Origin: Bacillota bacterium
GTDB lineage: Bacteria; Bacillota; Clostridia; Clostridiales; Clostridiaceae
NCBI GenBank assembly: GCA_030706015.1
Contig: JAUZPI010000038.1
Coordinates: forward strand, 1-42,615
DNA: 42,615 nt
Direction of reading: 5' to 3'
This document shows, piece after piece, positions 24,608-32,951 of the stretch (positions are counted from its first letter, which is position 1; every line of letters begins with the position of its first letter). The notes beneath the pieces were generated by a model, which was not told the DNA's origin, searched no databases, and saw only the letters and a program-made list of their open reading frames with translations. Both the position numbers and the translations under genes were made by a program.

Positions 24608-24888
24608 TGTGACGAATACATGATTCTTGAAATACGTATAAGAATCGGCGATCCTTATACTGTGTGCCTATTTTTTTGTCAAAGATTTAGGTTCCTTAGG
24701 TTGATAAAAGCTGGTCAAACAAGCTGAAGCTGATGTTGATTTAGCCATAGAAGTAAAGATTTTCTCACACATTGTTACAGCACCTTTTTTCAAATTGTTT
24801 TTCATTTTAATTCCCCCTTGTTAATCTTTTGAATAATAATATATCTAGTAAAAAAATTATGCGCTACACTAATAAAATTGTTTCAAAG
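24607..24888 (-). repeat. agrD cassette, direct repeat copy B
   Basis: The second copy of the agrD cassette, about 282 bp, starting ATGTGACGAATACATG. Its hairpin is damaged: the loop (about six bases) is deleted and one stem base changed (24636-24660 reads GTATAAGAATCG then GCGATCCTTATAC). Confidence 0.9.
24668..24805 (-). CDS. AgrD-like cyclic peptide precursor, variant 2 (copy B)
   Basis: It encodes the same 45-residue precursor as the gene at 24388-24525, including the predicted CLTSF ring and the tail PKEPKSLTKK, with the same GGGGGAA ribosome binding site. It is the first of the three precursors in the direction of transcription, following the kinase-less membrane protein gene. A doubled gene dose for this peptide relative to variant 1 is the simplest consequence. 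Confidence 0.87.
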   Translation of the reverse strand: MKNNLKKGAVTMCEKIFTSMAKSTSASACLTSFYQPKEPKSLTKK

Positions 24889-24894
24889 TTAATT

Positions 24895-25389
24895 TTATTT
24901 AATATTCTCTCTAGCATATGTATGCTTATCAATATTCTTTTTTGATCTATATATTGTAAGATAAAATATAACCATAACAATTGCAAACAATATCATTGAT
25001 GGTGTCATATATGCTAATTTAAGAATTTTATTATCCATTATTCTTGTAATATCTCCATTAAGAAAACATTTTACTATTAAAACATCTAACTCCTCACAAA
25101 TCGCCAGTATAATAGGAACTATTAATGATGTTGGTACAGCTTTAATAATAGATATTTTGTTTATTGAGACACATAAGAATATATAGATTGGTATATTGAT
25201 TAAGGTATTGATTCCATAATGTATTGGAAGCAGCCTTAATAGATATGTGCTTACGGCTAAAAGCAGACTAGAAAGAATAAATCTCTTCTTCTCAATAGTT
25301 TTAAAATCAATTAGGTAAGCAGCAAATATGAGTAAAAAAGATTCTGGAGTAGTTCTTAATAGAAACTCCATTAACGATAATTTTAACAT
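24895..25389 (-). CDS. AgrC-sensor-like membrane protein without kinase domain
   Basis: A 164-residue polytopic membrane protein with about five helices (roughly 13-28, 35-52, 60-76, 82-98, 127-147), ending in a short charged tail (RSKKNIDKHTYARENIK). The opening LLRTTPESFLLIFAAYLI and the LRLLPIHYGI phrase recall the N-terminal sensor part of Clostridial AgrC-like GHKL kinases, but the gene stops before any dimerisation or ATPase domain. It is the first gene of the agr-like cluster. It could bind or buffer the signal peptides, help AgrB, or be a remnant of agrC. The family assignment is from memory of sequence style and needs a profile search. Confidence 0.6.
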   Translation of the reverse strand: MLKLSLMEFLLRTTPESFLLIFAAYLIDFKTIEKKRFILSSLLLAVSTYLLRLLPIHYGINTLINIPIYIFLCVSINKISIIKAVPTSLIVPIILAICEELDVLIVKCFLNGDITRIMDNKILKLAYMTPSMILFAIVMVIFYLTIYRSKKNIDKHTYARENIK

Positions 25390-25839
25390 TTATTGTTGAC
25401 CTTTCTATTAATTAAATTGTATTAAATTTTATATTATAGCTATTATAACACTATTTTACAAAATGTGAAACCCCAAAAAATACAAGTTATCTAAATTTTC
25501 TCATATTATTTCTATATTACTACAGTTTTCCTTCGATTATCTCCTATTTATTACCTTGTTTTACTTTTCTTAATTATTTATCTGAATATTCTGTTACAGA
25601 GTTACTTATTTTTATACACTTGACCGAAAACGTATACATGTTATATGATTTTAAGTGATATGATGTATTTACCATCATCCCATTTTTGCTCTGTGCCTTA
25701 AATTAATAAAATTTAATCACATTTTCATTTTTTATTAATATTTATCCCTTATAATATAAATAAACAGTTTATACAAGCAATAAGATTGTTTAAACTAAAA
25801 GGTTTCATTATAAGGATTTAGTTATAGGAGGTTGAGTAA
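25390..25839. other. Divergent AT-rich intergenic region
   Basis: About 450 bases between the agr-like cluster and the glycosyltransferase gene, with no supported ORF. It contains one fair plus-strand promoter candidate (TTGACC 25620-25625, 16 bases, TATATG 25642-25647) and a TATAAT-like element near 25751. Promoters for both neighbours must lie here. Confidence 0.45.
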
Positions 25840-27009
25840 TTGAAGATTCTTATAACAACTGATACTTATTTTCCTATGATAAATGGTGTAGTAACTTCAA
25901 TAAACAATTTATATAATGAGTTAAAGAACAAAGGACATGACGTTAGGATTTTAACACTTTCTCATAGTAGAAGGGGAGAAGTAGTTGGAGATATATATTA
26001 TTTAAAATCAATAGGAGTTAAAATTTATCCCAATGCACGAGTTAAAATTCCTTTCCGTAATAAATTGATTAGAAATATAGTTAATTGGAAACCAGATATC
26101 ATTCACTCTCAAACTGAATTTTCTACAATGATTGTAGCAAAACATATCTCTAACAAGCTAAATATTCCTCATATACACACCTACCATACCATGTATGAGG
26201 ATTACTTAGGATATATACTGGGAGGCAAAATACTACGGAGAAGTACTGCTGCAAGATTAACTAGAATGCTGCTAAATTCCCTAGATGCCGTTATTGTTCC
26301 CACAGAAAAAGCAAGACATACACTTTTAAGCTATGGTGTTAGAAAAACCATTCACATTGCACCAACTGGAATTGACTTAAGCAATTTCCAGAGAAGTATT
26401 TCTGAAGCTGAAAAAGAAGAACTGCTCTCAAAGCTTTCACTAAATAAGGGTGATAGAATTATGGCCTATGTGGGAAGGATAGCCGAAGAGAAAAACATTA
26501 ATGAAATTATAGATCTTTTTCCTGATGTAATAGATAAAATGGATAACGTAAAACTTTTAATTGTAGGGGGCGGCCCTTATTTAAAACATCTAAAACAGCA
26601 AGTTAAAGAGCAAGGATTAGAAAAAAATATTTTGTTTACTGGGATGGTAAAACCAGAGGAAGTTTATAAATATTATAAACTTGCAGAAATCTTTGTTACT
26701 GCTTCTACCAGCGAAACGCAAGGGTTGACCTATATCGAAGCATTAAGTAGTGGCTGCCCGGTGGTTTGCAAATGGGACCCTTGTGTAGAGGGTTTAATAT
26801 CACAAGGAGAAAATGGTTTTGCATACAAGGACAAGTATGAATTCAGCCAACATGTTTGTGAAATCTTACAAAATGACAATTTAAGAAAACAAATGACCTT
26901 AAACTCAATTTCTAAAAGCAAGCAGTATTCTAGCGATGTTTTTGCTGATAATTTGCTAAGAATTTATAGCAAAACTTTAAATCCTGGCAGCAGCATAATT
27001 GCTGTATAA
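25840..27009 (+). CDS. GT4 glycosyltransferase, probable 1,2-diacylglycerol 3-alpha-glucosyltransferase
   Basis: A 389-residue GT-B enzyme of family GT4. The N-terminus ITTDTYFPMINGVVTSINNL and the acceptor-domain HTYHTMYEDYLGYI are typical of diacylglycerol glucosyltransferases that make mono-glucosyl glycolipids for membranes and lipoteichoic acid anchors. The donor domain shows AYVGRIAEEKN, LLIVGGGP and the E-x7-E region SETQGLTYIEALSSG. The start is TTG at 25840, with GGAGGTTGAG upstream. It probably acts as a peripheral enzyme at the inner face of the membrane. A long upstream region suggests its own promoter. Other GT4 acceptors are possible. Confidence 0.82.
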   Translation: MKILITTDTYFPMINGVVTSINNLYNELKNKGHDVRILTLSHSRRGEVVGDIYYLKSIGVKIYPNARVKIPFRNKLIRNIVNWKPDIIHSQTEFSTMIVAKHISNKLNIPHIHTYHTMYEDYLGYILGGKILRRSTAARLTRMLLNSLDAVIVPTEKARHTLLSYGVRKTIHIAPTGIDLSNFQRSISEAEKEELLSKLSLNKGDRIMAYVGRIAEEKNINEIIDLFPDVIDKMDNVKLLIVGGGPYLKHLKQQVKEQGLEKNILFTGMVKPEEVYKYYKLAEIFVTASTSETQGLTYIEALSSGCPVVCKWDPCVEGLISQGENGFAYKDKYEFSQHVCEILQNDNLRKQMTLNSISKSKQYSSDVFADNLLRIYSKTLNPGSSIIAV

Positions 27010-27098
27010 CATTAAATTTAGGAATAATATTTATTTTTTATATTATAATCTTTTAATTTTACTTTCTTTAATAATTATGAAAACTTTAAATATATAAT

Positions 27099-27140
27099 AA
27101 CAAAATGGTTGGTAAGTTAACTCTCACCAACCATTTTGTT
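27099..27140. repeat. Inverted repeat at the convergent gene end
   Basis: A perfect 15-bp inverted repeat, AACAAAATGGTTGGT with ACCAACCATTTTGTT, and a 12-base loop. It overlaps the last codons of the DUF116 gene. It is placed like a bidirectional terminator, but neither side has a long T run. Confidence 0.6.
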
Positions 27141-28289
27141 ATTGTCCTTAAAAGTATTTATCAGTTTAGAAATATTTATCTCTGTTGTTATTCCATTTTT
27201 GTGCCAATGTTTCTTACAGCCGGAGTATTCTAGTAAAACACATTGTGGTACAAAACCTATATCCTTAGCCTTCCAGCCCCCTGAAATTAAATTGAGAACA
27301 CAAGCAACTCCAATAATACCAACTTTACCATAAGACACTTTTTCCTTAGAAAATGCTGTAGATTCATGTGGTATAATATAAACTTTAAAATTATACTTTT
27401 TACCAATAGCAGTTAATTTATTTATTCCACAGCCTTGCGTACAGTTTGCACATATATACCCTTTAGCTGTATTAATTGCCTTGCAGACTCGTCCACCATC
27501 ATATCTCATACAGGCTGGCAGCAGCACCATTTTTTCTTCAGTTTTTAAGAACTCCTGTCTGAAGACATTATTTAATATCTCCGCTCCCACCATATTTAGG
27601 TGATATTCAACTTCTTTACGACCACAATAAATAATATCCTCTTTTCCTCTATGGCTTCCATAAGAGTTTTTTAGAAAATTGTCCACATTTTTTGTATAAC
27701 TTCCTAACCTTTCCCTGCTCTCTGACTCAAACCATTCTGCTAATTTTAGTATAGTTTCAATATTGGCAGTAACTTCTGAGTTCACCTTATTATCAAAATA
27801 CTCTTTCCAATTATCTAACCTTTTTACTTCGTCCTTAAAATCCCCTGCAGCGGATAACCATTTTATCAACTTGTCCAAGTCTTTAGTATTTTTAATTATT
27901 TTATCTTTACAATTGATCTTATTTAGTAAAATTCCAGTGGCTAATTTTCCTCTGATGTAGTCAGTAGTAATTTTTACGACATTACCTTTGGTTCTAAGGC
28001 CTACTAGCGTAACCAGAAGCTTTTGCGGTATTTTCCCCAATACAACTGCATTTCTTATATACGTTTTCCACAGAACCCCTAGTGTTAATATCTCTAGACC
28101 ATACTCTTCTGTTGTTCTTACTGCCTCATGTTTACTTTTAATCACATACTCCTGATAATCCTTAATTAGTGAATATGCGGATTCATTTATCTTATATAGT
28201 ACATCTTCAGTAAACTTACTTATTTCAGTATAATATTTATCAGAAGAACTAACACTGGTTCTTAATGAGTATGTTATTATACTATCCAT
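27117..28289 (-). CDS. DUF116 domain protein with helical N-terminal half
   Basis: A 390-residue protein. The C-terminal half (about 225-380) matches the DUF116 pattern: YHLNMVGAEILN, LLPACMRYDGGRVCKA, CANCTQGCGINK, GVACVLNLISGGWKAKDIG and SGCKKHWHKNG. At least eight Cys residues suggest metal or cluster binding, but no reaction is known for DUF116. The N-terminal half is mostly helical and Lys/Glu-rich, with no recognised domain. The ATG at 28289 follows GGAGGAG; an in-frame TTG overlaps that site. The gap to the upstream VWA gene stop is 34 bases, so it may be the last gene of the MoxR/VWA operon, which is an unexpected partner. Confidence 0.8.
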   Translation of the reverse strand: MDSIITYSLRTSVSSSDKYYTEISKFTEDVLYKINESAYSLIKDYQEYVIKSKHEAVRTTEEYGLEILTLGVLWKTYIRNAVVLGKIPQKLLVTLVGLRTKGNVVKITTDYIRGKLATGILLNKINCKDKIIKNTKDLDKLIKWLSAAGDFKDEVKRLDNWKEYFDNKVNSEVTANIETILKLAEWFESESRERLGSYTKNVDNFLKNSYGSHRGKEDIIYCGRKEVEYHLNMVGAEILNNVFRQEFLKTEEKMVLLPACMRYDGGRVCKAINTAKGYICANCTQGCGINKLTAIGKKYNFKVYIIPHESTAFSKEKVSYGKVGIIGVACVLNLISGGWKAKDIGFVPQCVLLEYSGCKKHWHKNGITTEINISKLINTFKDNNKMVGES

Positions 28290-28323
28290 ATTCTCCTCCA
28301 ATAACTAAGCACATAGCTTGTAA

Positions 28324-31128
28324 TTATTCTCTATCTTTCTTCTTCTTTAAAAGAGTTGAAGTATCCAAAATAATTTTTTCGTTGCTGCTCTTCGTTTCTT
28401 TTGTTTTAGATATTTTTTTCTTTTCAATCACAGGTTTTGATTCTTCCTCTTTAAATTTCATGTTTACTTTACTATCTAACAGCTCACTTGAAACCTGTTC
28501 ATGCTTATTATCGTTTATCCTAATTTTTTTAGGTTTTTTACTTATTTTCACTGTGTTAAGCTTTCTGAAAAACTTTGTTTTACCCACAAGCTTTAAAAAA
28601 TCTATTCTTAATCTTCTATTGGCTATATCAAATATAAACAAAAGCATAGCTAAAATTAAAAATAGATTGGTAAGATTGGTACTAGAAGCAACGTTTTTTA
28701 TTTCACCCTTAAAAACATCCTCAGGAAGCTTGATAAACTTTCCACTAGTCTCATTAACCAGATTCTCTAATACCTGCTCAGAGCCATTGAACTTATATTC
28801 TGGTGAATACTGCATAGCTGCCACTGCATTTTGTGACGCTTTTGCCTTTCCATTTTGCTCTTCTCTTACATTTATATTATAAAAACCTGTTCCGCTAAGC
28901 TTTATCTTTCCTGAATATTTACCCGGCTCTGTTTGCTCCAGTTCCAACTCTCCTTTATCTCCGTCATCAGAGGAGTATACTGCCTTTACCTTGGTATCTG
29001 GACTTATATCCGCGGTTGTATACTCAATTTTCGCCTCATTTCCTGCAACGTTTACCGCAGCATTTCCTTGTCCACTACCGTAGTTTTCAACAGTCCAGTT
29101 TATTATATTTTGCCACAGCCTTAGATTCTTGTCCCAGTTTACGAAATTGGCACTCCATTTACCAGACATATCTGAATTCCAAGCTGCAGTTTTACCAAGT
29201 CCAAACTGCCAAGCGGTTAAAATAGGATCATCCTCATCTGATGCCATTATCATAGTAGCATTATCCTTCTTTGAAGCTCCAACATAGCCTAACAGAGAAG
29301 GCAATTTACCTTCTTCAAGAACCCCTGTTAGTATAGAGTGCTGACTTGTTATTTTAGGGGCAAATTCTCTATTATTAAGATATGCCTTAGTAGAAAGCAT
29401 TATTTCTTTTGCAAATATTCTTGGCATATCTGTATAAATATCCGTATGATAATATCTTCCCAGGCCGCCTTTAGCTAAATCCTGAAGCATATTTTCATCT
29501 GCATCTGTTCCAACAGCTACAGTAGATAAGGTTATATTGTGCTTTTTCATATCTTCAATTAAATCATCATATTGTCTATAACCGTCTTGTCCATCTGTTA
29601 ATAGGATTATATGTTTTATTTTAGCATTACTTTTTAATTGCTCTTCATAAGCCTGCTCTAACGCTGGAAAAATACTTGTTCCTCCATTGACACCAATAGT
29701 GCCAATGCTTTTCTTTATATCATCTTTATTTTTTACATTTTGTCTTTTAACTACCCAATCATAGCCATCATCAAAAGCCAATACTCCTATTTCATCTTCG
29801 GGTCTTAGGGTATCTACTGCTCTTGTGGCAGCTTCCTTTGCGAGTTCTAATTTGTTTACATTTCCACCTTCACCCATACTGCCTGAGTGGTCAATGACAA
29901 GCATTAAAGACATTTTTGGAATTTCTTTTTTACCTTTCATGTCCATATTAACTGGAAGCACCTTTTCAATAGGAGTATCCTTATATCCTCCCAAGGCAAA
30001 GGAATCTTCTCCACCTACAGCAATGAAACCTCCTGCATAGTCCTTAACATAACTCTCTAAATTATTAACAAAATCTTTATTCAAATCGTCTATATTGTTA
30101 TTGGCTGCAATAATTACCTTGTATTCATTCATTTCATTGATGCTTCTAGGCGCCGCCTTTGCGCTTATTTTCTTATAGTCCATGTTAAGGGCCTGCAGAA
30201 TCTTCTCTAGTTCTGCACCGTCACCATCATTACCTTCCATAAGTAATATCTTTGGCTTAGAGGTTACATTTGTAAAGGCTGTATACTCATTGTTTTTTAA
30301 TTCAGTATCCTTATCTGGTTCAATAACCACCTTGTATCCCTTAAACCCTTCATTATCCTGAATATCTTTAAATACAAAAGTGTTTTTCCCTTTTTCAATC
30401 TGTACAGGCTGCTCAGATTTTTTTACTCTCCCTGAGTAGAGAGATAATTTAGCAGAGGTATTAATATTACTTACTATTGTTGCAGTTATAGAAAACTGAT
30501 CACCTAAATTTATTCTGTCAGGTATCTTTACATTATCTACATAGACCTCTGGTGTACTTTTCTTTTCAATTTTATATACTTTTAAATCAACATTTTCACC
30601 ATTTAAAGAAGAAATAGTTTTCAAGGCATCTCCTTCATTTTCTTCTCCATCGCTTATTAAAACTATCCTCTTAGCAGTATCCTGAGGAAATACTGATAAA
30701 GCTGAATTTATTGCATTCTCCAGATTCGTTGCAGTAGAGACAGGTGCAGAGGATATTTCCTTAAAATCTTTCTCCTTAGAAATAAACTGCTCCACCAAAC
30801 TATTCTCTCCAAAAACTACTACGCCAGCTTTATTACCTTCGGGCATATTTTCAATAGCATTACTTATAAATTTTGTACCTTCACTTTTAAAATCCTTATC
30901 ACTATCCGATACATCCATCAAAAATAAAGTAGCTGTATTTTTTAAGTTCAATCTAACGGTTATGTTTGCTGCTGCCAAAGCCAATAGGGTAAATATAATC
31001 ACCCTTGAAATTAATATTATTTTTTTCTTTCTATTTACTTTATAAAGCTTTCTTCCTGACCAAAGTGCAAAGGCTATTAATATAGGAATAAGTATTAACA
31101 TATAGGGTCTCATTATTTCAAAATTCAC
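28324..31128 (-). CDS. Large membrane protein with two von Willebrand A domains and an amidotransferase-like domain
   Basis: 934 residues, anchored by two N-terminal helices (about 8-24 and 38-55) and one near 810-830. The first VWA domain keeps an intact MIDAS start at Asp72 (DVSDS). A beta-rich domain with VYVDNVKIPDRINLGD follows, then a class-I amidotransferase-like fold (ILLMEGNDGDG, GGFIAVGGEDSFALGG). The second VWA domain has Asp413 in VIDHSGSMGEGG and LLTDGQDG. The C-terminal tail is long, Lys-rich and cytoplasmic. The start is GTG at 31128, directly after GGAGGTGAT. It belongs with the upstream BatA-like gene, DUF58 and MoxR as a metal-dependent protein-assembly or chaperone module at the membrane. 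Confidence 0.87.
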   Translation of the reverse strand: MNFEIMRPYMLILIPILIAFALWSGRKLYKVNRKKKIILISRVIIFTLLALAAANITVRLNLKNTATLFLMDVSDSDKDFKSEGTKFISNAIENMPEGNKAGVVVFGENSLVEQFISKEKDFKEISSAPVSTATNLENAINSALSVFPQDTAKRIVLISDGEENEGDALKTISSLNGENVDLKVYKIEKKSTPEVYVDNVKIPDRINLGDQFSITATIVSNINTSAKLSLYSGRVKKSEQPVQIEKGKNTFVFKDIQDNEGFKGYKVVIEPDKDTELKNNEYTAFTNVTSKPKILLMEGNDGDGAELEKILQALNMDYKKISAKAAPRSINEMNEYKVIIAANNNIDDLNKDFVNNLESYVKDYAGGFIAVGGEDSFALGGYKDTPIEKVLPVNMDMKGKKEIPKMSLMLVIDHSGSMGEGGNVNKLELAKEAATRAVDTLRPEDEIGVLAFDDGYDWVVKRQNVKNKDDIKKSIGTIGVNGGTSIFPALEQAYEEQLKSNAKIKHIILLTDGQDGYRQYDDLIEDMKKHNITLSTVAVGTDADENMLQDLAKGGLGRYYHTDIYTDMPRIFAKEIMLSTKAYLNNREFAPKITSQHSILTGVLEEGKLPSLLGYVGASKKDNATMIMASDEDDPILTAWQFGLGKTAAWNSDMSGKWSANFVNWDKNLRLWQNIINWTVENYGSGQGNAAVNVAGNEAKIEYTTADISPDTKVKAVYSSDDGDKGELELEQTEPGKYSGKIKLSGTGFYNINVREEQNGKAKASQNAVAAMQYSPEYKFNGSEQVLENLVNETSGKFIKLPEDVFKGEIKNVASSTNLTNLFLILAMLLFIFDIANRRLRIDFLKLVGKTKFFRKLNTVKISKKPKKIRINDNKHEQVSSELLDSKVNMKFKEEESKPVIEKKKISKTKETKSSNEKIILDTSTLLKKKKDRE

Positions 31129-31141
31129 TGTATCACCTCCA

Positions 31142-32941
31142 CTAATAGCCTTTTAAATACAATAGCCATTCTGCTATTAAAATAATTAATGCTAATAAAA
31201 TTAAGTATACTTGCAGATTTATTCCACCGCTTTTTAATGCTGTAAATATATTACTCTGGCTTCCTTTTAAGCTTTCATTACTTACATCAGACTCAGTCTG
31301 TGATGGAAAATTCATCGCAAATAATGCCTCTCTTTTTTTATCTCCAACCTTTTGAGATACACTATAAAGTCCAATGCTTTCAGGTCTTATTGCCATTAAA
31401 GAAGATTTTACACTTATGTTTTCTTCTTTTCCATCCGGAGCTTTTACAGTAATATCTCCTCCTTCTGGCAATGCATTAAGCTGAACCTGATATCCACAGC
31501 TGATGTTCTTATTGTTTAATATTCCATTATCCATAAGCTTAGAGGATAAATTATTTATTAATATTGGAAATTCAGGCTTCAAAACCAGATCAGTTTTATG
31601 TAAATCAAAAGCAAATACCACTATTTCTCTCCCCTGATATTTACCCATAAAAGCTCCTACCTTATCATCAACCTTTAATAGGCTTTGTCCCCAAGGTGGA
31701 AGTTCAATATTTTTTAGGCTTTCTACTGAAAACTTTAGGTTACCTAAATACTTGGTAGTTTCCTGCTCTACACTTGTGCCAGTTCCCCCCTTTATATCTG
31801 CTCCAACCTTAAAGAACTTATTATCAGGAGGATTTACAAAAATAATGTTACCTGACTTGGGAAGAGCATCTGGCATAACTCCATCGAATACATATAAATT
31901 ATAGCTGTCTCCCTCATTCATATCAGAAAGCTTAGGTGCTTTAAATACTTCTGTGTTTGGTATGATCCCAAAAGCTTTCTCCAAAAATATATTTTTCTCA
32001 CTGACCAGCAGTATCTTCTGCTTTTCTCCTGTATTTAGCACATCATAAGCTGTATTATCCTGAGATAACATGTCCTGTTCTGAAAGGACCCCTTTTAGAT
32101 AATCTCCATTATAGGGCACCACCTGAAAATAAACTACCTTACTTTCTTTAGGTTTCAGCTCAACATTCTTTATATCTAAAAGCTTATCCTCTCCATACAG
32201 ACTTAAATCTGAAGAATAATTCTCATTACCTCTATTAGTTACTTTAATCATTACAGTTAAGCTGTTTCCATCTTTTTTATGCGAAATCACATCGATGGAG
32301 GCGTTTTTCCCGCTGTTACCAAGACTAATTACAGTACCATTTATATCTCCCAGCTTAATATCCTTATCAGTAATGAATAATGCTTCATAACTGCCCATTT
32401 GTTTTGCTATAGATTTAACCAAAGAAAAGCTGTCCTCTATGCTACCTGTAGTATCTGTTGTCTTAATAGACTTAAGTTTTCTAATTACAGCACCCTTATC
32501 ACTTGAATTTGCCAGTTCTATTTTGGGTGAGCTGCCGCAAGAAATAAGAACAATATTAGCTCCTCCTTTTAATGAATCAATAAACTGCTGCGCTCTTTTT
32601 ATCTCTTCATCAAATCTTGAAGCCTTTCCATAGCTGGCATTCATGCTTCCCGTGTTATCTAACACAATAATCACATTTTTATATTCCTTTCCACCCTTAA
32701 GCAGAAAAGGATTCATTAGTGATATTATTAAAAATAATACTATTAATATCTGAAGTATAAGCATTATATTCTTCTTAAGCTTTTCCCATGGCGTACTGGC
32801 TTCCACATTTTTATATACTTCTTTCCAAAGGAAAAGACTAGATGTAATTTTGTCCTCTGTTTTTTGTTTTAATAAATACATTAATATTATCAGAGGTATC
32901 AATATGAAAAATGCTAAAGGCCAAAGACTAAAAAAACTCAT
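31142..32941 (-). CDS. BatA-like membrane protein with VWA domain
   Basis: 599 residues. The N-terminus carries the BatA-type pair of membrane helices (3-24 and 59-80) with PWEKLKKNIMLILQ between them. The VWA domain follows with MIDAS Asp95 in VLDNTGSMNASYG. After extracellular-type beta-rich regions, one C-terminal helix (about 575-595) returns to the membrane. This matches VWA proteins encoded beside MoxR and DUF58 in many bacteria. The ATG follows AAGGAG, and the gap to the DUF58 gene is ten bases. It may form a complex with the double-VWA protein encoded 13 bases downstream. Confidence 0.87.
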   Translation of the reverse strand: MSFFSLWPLAFFILIPLIILMYLLKQKTEDKITSSLFLWKEVYKNVEASTPWEKLKKNIMLILQILIVLFLIISLMNPFLLKGGKEYKNVIIVLDNTGSMNASYGKASRFDEEIKRAQQFIDSLKGGANIVLISCGSSPKIELANSSDKGAVIRKLKSIKTTDTTGSIEDSFSLVKSIAKQMGSYEALFITDKDIKLGDINGTVISLGNSGKNASIDVISHKKDGNSLTVMIKVTNRGNENYSSDLSLYGEDKLLDIKNVELKPKESKVVYFQVVPYNGDYLKGVLSEQDMLSQDNTAYDVLNTGEKQKILLVSEKNIFLEKAFGIIPNTEVFKAPKLSDMNEGDSYNLYVFDGVMPDALPKSGNIIFVNPPDNKFFKVGADIKGGTGTSVEQETTKYLGNLKFSVESLKNIELPPWGQSLLKVDDKVGAFMGKYQGREIVVFAFDLHKTDLVLKPEFPILINNLSSKLMDNGILNNKNISCGYQVQLNALPEGGDITVKAPDGKEENISVKSSLMAIRPESIGLYSVSQKVGDKKREALFAMNFPSQTESDVSNESLKGSQSNIFTALKSGGINLQVYLILLALIILIAEWLLYLKGY

Positions 32942-32951
32942 ATTTATCTCC

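Noticed and set aside
24321..24888. Possible CRISPR or insertion-sequence repeat
   Set aside because: The two repeats are about 285 bp each, contain a coding gene and have no spacer pattern, transposase or terminal inverted repeats; a tandem gene-cassette duplication explains them.
25840..25842. Glycosyltransferase start further downstream at an ATG
   Set aside because: The TTG at 25840 is well spaced from GGAGG and begins the conserved MKILITTDTYFPMINGV sequence; any later ATG would remove the first strand of the fold.
28265..28882. 205-aa open frame on the plus strand
   Set aside because: It lies fully antisense to the double-VWA gene and the start of the DUF116 gene, has a Phe/Leu/Ser-rich composition typical of reverse-complemented Lys/Asp-rich coding sequence, and has no ribosome binding site.
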